The notes under the pieces: generated by a model
Database searches by the model: none
What the model was told of the DNA's origin: nothing
Seen by the model: only the letters and a program-made list of their open reading frames with translations
Part shown: piece after piece, positions 7,961-14,466 of the stretch
Numbering within the stretch: the stretch's first letter is position 1
Layout: every line of letters begins with the position of its first letter
Assembly (NCBI GenBank): GCA_023432465.1
Contig: JAEYUO010000029.1
Span: 1-37,044 of the forward strand
DNA from: Planctomycetota bacterium
GTDB lineage: Bacteria; Planctomycetota; Phycisphaerae; Phycisphaerales; UBA1924
Direction: 5' to 3'
Length of the DNA stretch: 37,044 bases
Position numbers and translations under genes: made by a program

Positions 7961-10021
7961 TCAGGACGAGGTGCCCCGCAGCTCCGCTCGTCGCTTCAAG
8001 AGCACCGCCAGCAGCGTGATGTCCGCCGGCGTCATCCCCTCCAGCCGCGCCGCCTGACCGAGCGTCTCCGGCCGGAACCGCGACAGCGCCTGCCGCGCCT
8101 CGGTGCGGATGTTCCCCGCCGCGGCATAGTCAAAGGCCCGCGGGATCTTCCGTTGCTCAAGGTCCGCCTGCCGCGCCACTTCCGCCCGCTGCCGCTCGAT
8201 GTAGGACGCGTACACCCGCTCGGTGTGCACCGTGAACACGGCATCGCGCCACGCGCGGTCGCTCATTCCGTCGGGCCGCCCCGCGCCGCCATGACGCGAG
8301 AGCTCCTGCTCCAGCCGCTCGGGCCCGAACTCCGGCCGCTTCACCATGTCCCGCAGCGGGACGTGATCGATGCGCACCGTGTCGATGAGCTTCTGTACCG
8401 CGCTCATCGCCGCGCAGCGCATCGCAAACAGCTCGCGCCGCATCGCGCCAAGCTCCGTCGAGCCCAGCAGCCCAACCGCCTCCGCGATCGGTGTGAGCCG
8501 GTCCGGTGCGTTGTCGGACCGCAGCATCAGCCGGTGCTCCGCGCGGCTCGTGAACATGCGGTACGGCTCCGTCGGCGTCTTCGTCACCAGGTCATCCATC
8601 ATCACGCCGATGTACCCCGCATCACGGCCGATCGTCACCGGCTCCTCACCCTGCGCCTGCCGCGCCGCGTTCATCCCCGCGATCAGCCCCTGCCCCGCGG
8701 CCTCCTCATACCCGCTCGTGCCGTTGATCTGCCCCGCCAGGAACAAGCCCTCCACCAGCTTGGTCATCCCCGTTGCCATGATCTGGTGCGGCTTCACCAT
8801 GTCATACTCAACCGCGTAGCCGTACCGCAGGATCTCCGCGCGCTCGCACCCCGGCATCGCGCGGACGATCACATCCTGCACATCCGCCGGCAGGCTCGTC
8901 GAAATGCCGTTGCAGTAGATCCAGTCATCGCGCAGGCTCTCGGGCTCCAGGAACACGTGGTGCGATGCGCGCTCGGCAAACCGCACGACCTTGTCCTCGA
9001 TGCTCGGGCAATACCGCGGTCCCACACTCTCGATCTGTCCGGTGTACATCGGCGCACGGTGCAGGTTCGCGCGAATCGCCTCGTGCGCAGCGGCCGTGGT
9101 CTCCGTCACGCGGCATTCCACCTGCGTCAGAACCGGGAACCGAGAGAGTGAGGGTGCGGCTGCCTCGCGCGCTCCGAGTTTGCTGCTTTGCTGATCTGCT
9201 GCTCTGCTGCTCTCTCCGCTGAGCTCGCTGAACGCCCTGCACTCCGCATCCCCCGGGGCAGGCTCGAGCAACTCCCACGCGATGCTCCCCCGCTTCAATC
9301 GCGGCGGCGTTCCCGTCTTCAGCCGTCCGAGCTCAAACCCCAGTTCCTTCAGCGCGCCCGAGATTCCCACCGCCGCGCCCTCGCCGAACCGCCCGCCCTG
9401 CACCTTCTGTTCACCCGTGTGCATCAGCCCGCGCATGAACGTGCCGGTGGTCAACACGACCGCGGAGGCGGAGAGCAGCAAATCTTCAAATGGGCAGAGC
9501 AGCAAATGTCCCGTGCGCGCGGCTTTGCCCTCTTCTGATTTGTTGCTTTGCTGATTTGCTGATTTGCTGCTTTGGGTGCCGCGAACGACAACCCCCCTCA
9601 CCCTCCCCCCCTCCACCACCAACCGCTCGACGCTTCCGGCGATCACCTCGATCTCAGGGCGCGACGCGATCAATGCCTGCACCGCCTCGGCGTACGCATG
9701 CTTGTCGCACTGCGCCCGCGGCCCGCGAACCGCCGCGCCCTTGCTCGAGTTCAGGACCTTGAACTGAATCCCCGTCGCGTCTGTCGCGAGCCCCATCAGC
9801 CCGCCCATCGCATCGATCTCGCGGACGATCTGCCCCTTGGCCAACCCGCCGATCGCCGGATTGCATGACATCACGCCGATCTTCGACGGATCCAGCGTGA
9901 CCAACGCAACCGTGGCACGGGCATCCTGCCCGTGCGTGGGCAACAGATTCGCCGCCGCCCACGCGGCCTCAACGCCCGCGTGGCCTCCGCCGATCACGAT
10001 GACTTCGTAGCGTCGGTTCAC
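7961..10021 (-). CDS. mnmG: tRNA uridine-5-carboxymethylaminomethyl modification enzyme MnmG (GidA) with three in-frame insertions
   Basis: MnmG uses FAD, with MnmE, to build the cmnm5/nm5 group on wobble uridine 34. Family hallmarks are present: FAD-binding GGGHAGVEAA at residues 11-20, CNPAIGG at 53-59, RLKTGTPPR, GPRYCPSIEDKV, and a C-terminal GYEEAAGQGLIAGMNA. The product is 686 residues, longer than the usual 620-650. The surplus is accounted for by three low-complexity insertions: LLPTHGQDARAT at about 26-37, a block at about 150-183, and a block coded by 9128-9229. All keep the frame and fall between conserved elements, so the enzyme may still work. The GTG at 10021 begins at the homology (VNRRYEVIVIGGG); no good ribosome site is seen. 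It is divergent from the RAYT-like gene. Confidence 0.93.
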   Translation of the reverse strand: MNRRYEVIVIGGGHAGVEAAWAAANLLPTHGQDARATVALVTLDPSKIGVMSCNPAIGGLAKGQIVREIDAMGGLMGLATDATGIQFKVLNSSKGAAVRGPRAQCDKHAYAEAVQALIASRPEIEVIAGSVERLVVEGGRVRGVVVRGTQSSKSANQQSNKSEEGKAARTGHLLLCPFEDLLLSASAVVLTTGTFMRGLMHTGEQKVQGGRFGEGAAVGISGALKELGFELGRLKTGTPPRLKRGSIAWELLEPAPGDAECRAFSELSGESSRAADQQSSKLGAREAAAPSLSRFPVLTQVECRVTETTAAAHEAIRANLHRAPMYTGQIESVGPRYCPSIEDKVVRFAERASHHVFLEPESLRDDWIYCNGISTSLPADVQDVIVRAMPGCERAEILRYGYAVEYDMVKPHQIMATGMTKLVEGLFLAGQINGTSGYEEAAGQGLIAGMNAARQAQGEEPVTIGRDAGYIGVMMDDLVTKTPTEPYRMFTSRAEHRLMLRSDNAPDRLTPIAEAVGLLGSTELGAMRRELFAMRCAAMSAVQKLIDTVRIDHVPLRDMVKRPEFGPERLEQELSRHGGAGRPDGMSDRAWRDAVFTVHTERVYASYIERQRAEVARQADLEQRKIPRAFDYAAAGNIRTEARQALSRFRPETLGQAARLEGMTPADITLLAVLLKRRAELRGTSS
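9128..9229 (-). repeat. In-frame repeat insertion 3 in mnmG
   Basis: Compared with what I know of MnmG, about 34 residues (SELSGESSRAADQQSSKLG and onward to PVLT) are extra, just before the conserved TETTAAAHEAIRANLHR segment. The core, 9178-9215, is made of GCTGCTTTGCTGATCTGCTG-like triplet-rich repeats, the same vocabulary as insertion 2. No clean terminal inverted repeat was found, so its boundaries are approximate. Confidence 0.6.
9473..9574 (-). repeat. In-frame palindromic repeat insertion 2 in mnmG
   Basis: About 102 bp (34 codons) separate VVVRGT from SASAVVLTTGTF, two segments that are nearly adjacent in other MnmG proteins. The insert has perfect 10-bp terminal inverted repeats (GCAGCAAATC at 9475-9484 and GATTTGCTGC at 9561-9570). 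Inside are a 12-bp direct repeat AGAGCAGCAAAT (9472-9483 and 9496-9507) and an 8-nt-period GCTGATTT tract at 9551-9566. It is a multiple of three and has no stop codon in the mnmG frame, coding for an SSKSANQQSNKS-type peptide. It resembles in-frame palindromic elements known from Rickettsia, but sequence homology is not implied. Confidence 0.75.
9911..9943. repeat. Repeat family C, copy 1 (inside mnmG)
   Basis: The perfect 9-bp stem GCACGGGCA/TGCCCGTGC has a TCC loop. On the minus strand it codes the THGQDARAT peptide inserted between the first helix and second strand of the MnmG FAD domain. A second copy is at 25169-25200 (HGQDAHAT in the matching frame). The two copies differ by paired changes that keep the stem. 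Confidence 0.8.
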
Positions 10022-10043
10022 TCCCGATCGTACGACACCTGAC

Positions 10044-10079
10044 GCCGGGGCTGAGGTGCTTTGACCGAAGCCCCGGGTT
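10044..10079. repeat. Repeat family A, copy 1 (REP-like palindrome)
   Basis: This 36-bp element has arms CCGGGGCT/AGCCCCGG and an inner GGT/ACC pair, and it lies in the 169-nt divergent region between mnmG and the RAYT-like gene. It matches 25206-25241 at 34 of 36 positions. Its place directly beside a RAYT-like gene fits a REP element. Confidence 0.8.
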
Positions 10080-10155
10080 CGCCGCCGATGCTCGGCCTCG
10101 CCCGCTTCCGACGCCGTCGCGTGGCCGTCCCGACGACCGAAGCCCGGGCTGTGAG

Positions 10156-10183
10156 TTGCGTCCAACTCGGGTCCGATTACACT
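10156..10183 (+). promoter_or_regulatory. Candidate promoter of the RAYT-like gene
   Basis: TTGCGT (10156-10161) and TACACT (10178-10183) are 16 nt apart. The ATG of the next gene is only 7 nt after the -10 hexamer and no Shine-Dalgarno is present, so transcription would begin at or beside the start codon (leaderless mRNA). Confidence 0.35.
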
Positions 10184-10190
10184 CCACCCC

Positions 10191-10715
10191 ATGCCCACTT
10201 GGCGAGACTGGGTCCATCTGACCTGTTCCACCCGCGGCCAGTGGCTTCCCGGTGATCCGCGGGGTTTCCGCGACCACAATCACCGCGTCCACTCCTCCGG
10301 CAACTACAAGGACCTCCCGCCGCTGCACGAGCACGCGGGCCTGCGTATCTACGCCGCGCGACTGAATCAGCAGACGGTCGTGCTGACCCGGATTCAGCGC
10401 ACGACCATCGGCGAATCGATCATCGAGAAGCTCAACTCGATGGACATCCCGATCCGAATCGTCGCGTTGGCCGCGACGCACGTTCACGCACTCATTCGAG
10501 TTGGTGAAGCCGACGCAATCCCAATCTTCGGTCGCGCGAAGCAGTTTGCTTCACACCGCGTGCGTGACCAACTCCCAGGCACGATCTGGGGCGAAGGCAG
10601 CCACCCCGAGCGCATCACCGACCAAACTCACTACCGCAATGTCGTCGGCTACATCCGCCACCATGCGCTGGACGGGGCATGGATCTGGGACAGATACCCG
10701 ATGAAGCACCGGTGA
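10191..10715 (+). CDS. REP-associated tyrosine transposase-like (RAYT/IS200-type HUH) protein
   Basis: The 174-residue product has the layout of Y1/HUH single-strand DNA transposases. An opening strand reads WVHLTCSTRGQWLPGD (compare the 'WLPGD' start of many RAYTs). The metal-binding His-x-His is at ATHVHALIRV, about residue 103. A C-terminal helix YRNVVGYIRHHALDGAW aligns with the catalytic-tyrosine helix ('RYI..NPV.AG') of the family. RAYTs act on REP palindromes. Here family A lies upstream and family B immediately downstream (8 nt after the stop), which supports the call. Conservative drift around the HUH (no PN before HVH) leaves open that it is a domesticated or inactive member. Confidence 0.65.
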   Translation: MPTWRDWVHLTCSTRGQWLPGDPRGFRDHNHRVHSSGNYKDLPPLHEHAGLRIYAARLNQQTVVLTRIQRTTIGESIIEKLNSMDIPIRIVALAATHVHALIRVGEADAIPIFGRAKQFASHRVRDQLPGTIWGEGSHPERITDQTHYRNVVGYIRHHALDGAWIWDRYPMKHR

Positions 10716-10723
10716 TGCGCCGC

Positions 10724-10770
10724 CCTCAACCCGTGCCTTCGCTCGCCGAGCCTCGCTCAGACACGGCGTC
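10724..10770. repeat. Repeat family B, copy 1
   Basis: This 47-bp element matches 12207-12253 at 42 of 47 positions, in the same orientation. It begins with CCTCAACCCGTGC and ends with CTCGCTCAGACACGGCGTC, so CCGTG and CACGG can pair at the ends. It supplies the stop codon and about the last 15 codons of the minus-strand gene ending at 10726. Confidence 0.8.
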
Positions 10771-12162
10771 AGCCGGAGATGCGGCCCTCTCTTCCTGCAG
10801 CGGATACGCACATTGAGGACACAGCCCCCTCCGACGCCTCACCACCGGGCGTACGTCCATCGCACGACGATAGAGAAGGAGGATGCCCCAGATCGCCAGA
10901 CCGATCATCGCCAGTGATTCCACCGCGATTCCGATCGAACGCGATGGCAATGCGCCCCGATCCTGTCTGACAATGAAGTTCCCGAATCTCCACATCGTGA
11001 CAATGGCCGGCATCGTCACAAACGGGTCGGACTCTCCTGCCAGTGGATGACGGGTGAACTGGAACGAGCCGTATGAACCGATCGGTAGCCCAACGTTCAC
11101 ACTCCAACTCGTGGTAGTTGCGGTCTGCGGTTTCAACCACGCAGTTGGATACAGCGCAAGACCCAGGAACGCACTCTCAGGCGGTCCATCCACGGGCGCA
11201 GTCTCAACAAGCCTCGCAAGAACCTGCTTCGCACCTTCGGGCTGCCCGAGCAGCCGCTCGATATCCGCGCTCGTCAGACCAAGATCGACGCACGGTGCAC
11301 ACTGCCAGTAGATGGTCGCAGGCGGGAAGGCCTGTTGCGTCTGCCGAATCCAGCGTGGAACGCCCAGCCGCGATTCAGCATCGAAGCCCGCCACAGCGAT
11401 GATGACACTCGCGCCCACGAAAGCCAGGACCGAGCACACCTGTGTTCGGCGTACACGCCGCCGCCCAACCATCCCCGCCCCGACCCACACGCCCACGCAC
11501 ATAGCCGCGGTCAAAGCCAATCCCGCCAGCCGCACATGCCATCGACGCAGCACCCCGTTCGTGTCTTCCGGCGGCGGGGAGATCACGACATCAAGTCCCC
11601 ACATCTCCACCATCCGCCGCGGCGGGGCTTGCAGCGGATTTGGCGCATCCTCATACTGTCGCGCCGGTCGGCCTCGCGGGTCGGTCTTTGCGACTTTCGG
11701 ACCGATGCGATTCATCGCATCTTCGTACACGATGGTGGACTTGCCAGTCACCCATGCCGCGGGCCAGCCAAAGGACCAACTCTCATCGACTGGCGCAGCC
11801 GCCGGACCGAACGCCGCGTGAATGACTGTCGGTCCGAGCGTCAACATGCGAGGATCAAGTTCGCTCGCTTCGAGGATCGACCTCACGATCTCACTCGCCC
11901 GCGCATCGCCCAGATCGCTCGGGTCTGCAAGCACCGACATCGCCTCGGACGCCGACACGCCCGGTTCGACAAAGCGAGGCGACTCAGAGCCCGATGACCC
12001 ACGCACGCCGCGCACCGTCGTCGCGGCATAACAAAACAGCCCGAGCGTCAGGACCGCCGCAACAACCCACGGTCTCCCCCACCACGCCGGCTTCCGCGTG
12101 ACTCGCGGCCACCCGCACTCCGTGCAGATCAGTTTCTCGCGTTGCGTGGCATGAGCGGCCAT
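10726..12162 (-). CDS. Membrane protein with split zinc-ribbon ends, function unknown
   Basis: I do not recognise a family. The 478-residue product starts (ATG at 12162) with a CTECGWP half-ribbon, then a transmembrane segment (WVVAAVLTLGLFCYAA), a soluble part, two further helices in mid-protein (LAGLALTAAMCVGVWVG and VLAFVGASVIIAVAGF), another soluble part, a fourth helix (AMIGLAIWGILLLY), and a CPQCAYPLQ half-ribbon near the C-terminus. The two CxxC pairs could join into one zinc site on the cytoplasmic side, as seen in planctomycete membrane proteins of this general design. The last 15 or so residues (ending SERGSASEGTG) are coded by repeat B, so the native C-terminus may have been overwritten. 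The frame extends upstream to 12378 but crosses the other repeat B copy. Confidence 0.65.
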   Translation of the reverse strand: MAAHATQREKLICTECGWPRVTRKPAWWGRPWVVAAVLTLGLFCYAATTVRGVRGSSGSESPRFVEPGVSASEAMSVLADPSDLGDARASEIVRSILEASELDPRMLTLGPTVIHAAFGPAAAPVDESWSFGWPAAWVTGKSTIVYEDAMNRIGPKVAKTDPRGRPARQYEDAPNPLQAPPRRMVEMWGLDVVISPPPEDTNGVLRRWHVRLAGLALTAAMCVGVWVGAGMVGRRRVRRTQVCSVLAFVGASVIIAVAGFDAESRLGVPRWIRQTQQAFPPATIYWQCAPCVDLGLTSADIERLLGQPEGAKQVLARLVETAPVDGPPESAFLGLALYPTAWLKPQTATTTSWSVNVGLPIGSYGSFQFTRHPLAGESDPFVTMPAIVTMWRFGNFIVRQDRGALPSRSIGIAVESLAMIGLAIWGILLLYRRAMDVRPVVRRRRGLCPQCAYPLQEERAASPADAVSERGSASEGTG

Positions 12163-12206
12163 GGCAGCAGCATACCGGAAACGCTCGCCTCGTCTGCGTC
12201 CGGAAC

Positions 12207-12253
12207 CCTCAACCCGTGCTTTCGCTCGTAAAGACTCGCTCAGACACGGCGTC
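12207..12253. repeat. Repeat family B, copy 2
   Basis: Second copy of the 47-bp element at 10724-10770, same orientation, about 1.48 kb away. It overlaps the last four codons and stop of the minus-strand mini membrane protein (stop at 12240-12242). Both copies therefore sit at the 3' end of a minus-strand gene. Confidence 0.8.
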
Positions 12254-12440
12254 GTCGAGCTTGGACAATCGTCGCAACACCCCGCGCCGCAGCGAACAAC
12301 CCAAGCAGCGTCAAGAACGCGGCTCCCGCCCAAGTTGGCATGACGAACCAACCAACTACAGCGAGCCCAAGACCACAAACCACATGAAGAGCTGCACGTG
12401 TCGGAACTCGCACCATCGGAATGGGCTCGTTGTTGTTCAT
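12240..12440 (-). CDS. Mini membrane protein (66 aa), function unknown
   Basis: The product has two hydrophobic helices (AALHVVCGLGLAVVGWFVM and GAAFLTLLGLFAAARGV) joined by a short turn and a basic tail ARRRR. The ATG at 12440 is 1 nt beyond the TGA of the sugar-transferase gene, so it is likely translated by coupling and belongs to that operon. The tail and stop codon come from repeat B copy 2. Nothing indicates a function. Its small size makes the call less secure, although the hydrophobic pattern and tight spacing support it. Confidence 0.5.
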   Translation of the reverse strand: MNNNEPIPMVRVPTRAALHVVCGLGLAVVGWFVMPTWAGAAFLTLLGLFAAARGVATIVQARRRRV

Positions 12441-12441
12441 G

Positions 12442-13905
12442 TCAATGCGCATTCCTGTGCACAAACCCCCTGAACACCGTCAGCCACAGGATCTTGATAT
12501 CAAACCCCACCGACCAGTTCTTCACATAGAACAGGTCATACTGCAGCCGCTTCTTCAGCGAGCTCTGCCCGCGGTGCCCATTCACCTGCGCCCACCCCGT
12601 CATCCCCGCCTTCACATGCTGCCGCAGCATGTACCCACGCCAGTCCTCGCGGAACCGCTCGATCAGCTCCGGCCGTTCCGGCCGCGGCCCGACCAGGCTC
12701 ATGTCCCCGATCAGCACATTGAAGAGCTGCGGCAACTCATCCAGGCTCGTCTTCCGCAGCCACTTGCCGATCGGCGTCACCCGCGGGTCATCGCGCTCCG
12801 TCCACCGCGCCCCGGTCGGCTCGGCCGTCTCATCCTGCACATAGAACATCGTGCGGAACTTGTAGATATCAAACACCTGCCCGCCGATCGACACCCGCCG
12901 CTGCTTGAAGATCACCGGCCCCGGCCCGCTCAGCCGCACCAGCCCCGCCACGATCAGCATCACCGGGCCGAAGATCACCATCGCCGCGATCGCGCCCATG
13001 ACATCCAGGATGCGTTTCGTCACCCCGCCCAACCCGTGGTGCGGCGTCTCGCGGTAGCTCAGGATCGGCATCCCGTCGAGCTCATTCACGCTCATGCTCT
13101 GCGCCACATATCGCGGCGAGACATCGGGCACGATCCGCACATCCACCGGGTGCTTGTCGAGCGCGGCCAGCACCTGCGAGAGCTGCGATGCCCGCGAGCC
13201 CGGCAGCGCGACGTACACCGCATCCGGCTTGTCTTTCGTCAGGATCTCTTCAAGGTCCGCAAGCCCACCCTTCACGGGATGAGGTCCACACTCGATCCGC
13301 CTCGTCTTATCTTGGTGTGAAACAAAGTACGCGACCTTGATCCCCGTCCACGAGTTGCGCTCCAGCGTGTGCGCAACGATCTGCCCCAGCCTGCCGCACC
13401 CGATGATCGCGACGTGCCGCAGGTTCCAGCCGCGGCTGCGCAGCCGCCGCAGCCCGATGCGGAACAGCACGCGGTGCACCGAGAGCATCAGCGGGAGCAG
13501 CACCGTCAGCGCGCCAAGCTGCACCCGCCCGGCATCCAGCGCCACACCCCAGAGCGAGAGCGGTTCATACGCGCCGCGGAACACCGACGAATCGGTCGCA
13601 TACAAAATCGCCAGCAGCGCGAGCATCGTCGCCAGCGACGCCTTGAACACCTGCGACACCTCGGTTGTCAGCGATTTGTCCCGGTGCGGGCGATAGAGCC
13701 CGAACCACCTCAGGCACAGGAGGCCGAGCGGCACTGTGAACAGAACCAGCGCTTCCTTCGGCGGGTGCTCCCACGATTCCGGCCACCAGGTCTTCTCGAT
13801 CGTCAACCGCCGCACCGCCCACGCCGCGAACGCCGCGCCGGCCACCACCAGACCGTCCACCACGGCCAGGAGCCCGACGAACAACTGATGTTGCTGCTTC
13901 AGCAA
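12442..13905 (-). CDS. Exopolysaccharide biosynthesis polyprenyl-phosphate sugar-phosphate transferase (WcaJ/WbaP type)
   Basis: This integral membrane enzyme starts a polysaccharide by moving a sugar-1-phosphate to undecaprenyl phosphate. The N-terminal part has four to five helices. A Rossmann-like middle domain follows (HVAIIGCGRLGQIVAHTL). The C-terminal bacterial sugar transferase domain has KRILDVMGAIAAM, FKQRRVSIGG, YKFRTM, RKTSLDELPQLFNVL, DMSLVGPRPE and KAGMTGWAQVNG, all canonical. The 487-residue length fits. I take the TTG at 13905 as start because AAGGGG lies 7 nt upstream; the frame runs further to 14013 without homology. No other polysaccharide genes are in the window, so this is an orphan initiating enzyme. 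The mini membrane protein follows directly. Confidence 0.9.
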   Translation of the reverse strand: MLKQQHQLFVGLLAVVDGLVVAGAAFAAWAVRRLTIEKTWWPESWEHPPKEALVLFTVPLGLLCLRWFGLYRPHRDKSLTTEVSQVFKASLATMLALLAILYATDSSVFRGAYEPLSLWGVALDAGRVQLGALTVLLPLMLSVHRVLFRIGLRRLRSRGWNLRHVAIIGCGRLGQIVAHTLERNSWTGIKVAYFVSHQDKTRRIECGPHPVKGGLADLEEILTKDKPDAVYVALPGSRASQLSQVLAALDKHPVDVRIVPDVSPRYVAQSMSVNELDGMPILSYRETPHHGLGGVTKRILDVMGAIAAMVIFGPVMLIVAGLVRLSGPGPVIFKQRRVSIGGQVFDIYKFRTMFYVQDETAEPTGARWTERDDPRVTPIGKWLRKTSLDELPQLFNVLIGDMSLVGPRPERPELIERFREDWRGYMLRQHVKAGMTGWAQVNGHRGQSSLKKRLQYDLFYVKNWSVGFDIKILWLTVFRGFVHRNAH

Positions 13906-14087
13906 CCGGTGGCCCCTTGGTACCCCCCACCGCCCTCCCCGACACTCCCTCCGGCCCCTCGCCGTACGCACGCAGGCCCGCTTTGCGGCTCGCGAGAACG
14001 GATTCGGCCCCAACTTTCGCTCAGAACCGGGCCGGTGTCAACTCTGCCGGACGATCGGCCGCCGTGGACACCCCCTATTCTGGCGAG

Positions 14088-14459
14088 TCACATACCTGTC
14101 TTCCGTCGCTCGTGTCGGCCATAGAACGTGTCATAGATCTCATCGAACTCCGCGATGCTCTCGCGGGGCCCTCGCCGGGGTGCCGCGATGTTCTCCCACG
14201 AATAGTGGGCCACGCCGCGGCCGCCTTGCCCGGCGGCTTCAGCTCGTCGTTGCTCCAACAGGTCGTCGTACTCGCGCCGCTTGGCGGGCTCGGCCAGCAC
14301 TTCGTAGGCCGCGGCGAGAGCGGCGAATCGCTTTTCGCTGCCCTTCGGCCCCGTATCGGGGTGGTGCTGTTTGGCCAACTCGCGGTACGCGCGGCGGATC
14401 TGCTCGACCGTCGCAGCGGGAGACACACCGAGCGTTTCGTAATGCGTGCGCTCGGACAT
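14088..14459 (-). CDS. J-domain (DnaJ-like) protein
   Basis: This 123-residue cytoplasmic co-chaperone consists of an N-terminal J-domain (residues 6-68: HYETLGVSPAATVEQIRRAY, HPD at about 33-35, then YEVLAEPAKRREYD) and a short charged tail. HPD stimulates the ATPase of a DnaK-type Hsp70. The Gly/Phe and zinc-finger parts of full DnaJ are absent, so it is a class III J-protein with a specialised client or location. Its ribosome site (GAGG) overlaps the stop of the FKBP gene 7 nt upstream, so the two are almost certainly co-transcribed. That suggests a protein-folding unit. Confidence 0.88.
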   Translation of the reverse strand: MSERTHYETLGVSPAATVEQIRRAYRELAKQHHPDTGPKGSEKRFAALAAAYEVLAEPAKRREYDDLLEQRRAEAAGQGGRGVAHYSWENIAAPRRGPRESIAEFDEIYDTFYGRHERRKTGM

Positions 14460-14466
14460 GCCGGCC

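Noticed and set aside
9178..9575. Possible CRISPR or simple microsatellite in mnmG
   Set aside because: No regular repeat-spacer units and no cas genes. The repeats are short, imperfect and in frame, so an inserted palindromic element is a better reading.
14018..14042. TTGACA on the minus strand as promoter of the sugar-transferase gene
   Set aside because: The -35 is perfect (plus coordinates about 14036-14041), but no acceptable -10 lies 16-18 nt away.
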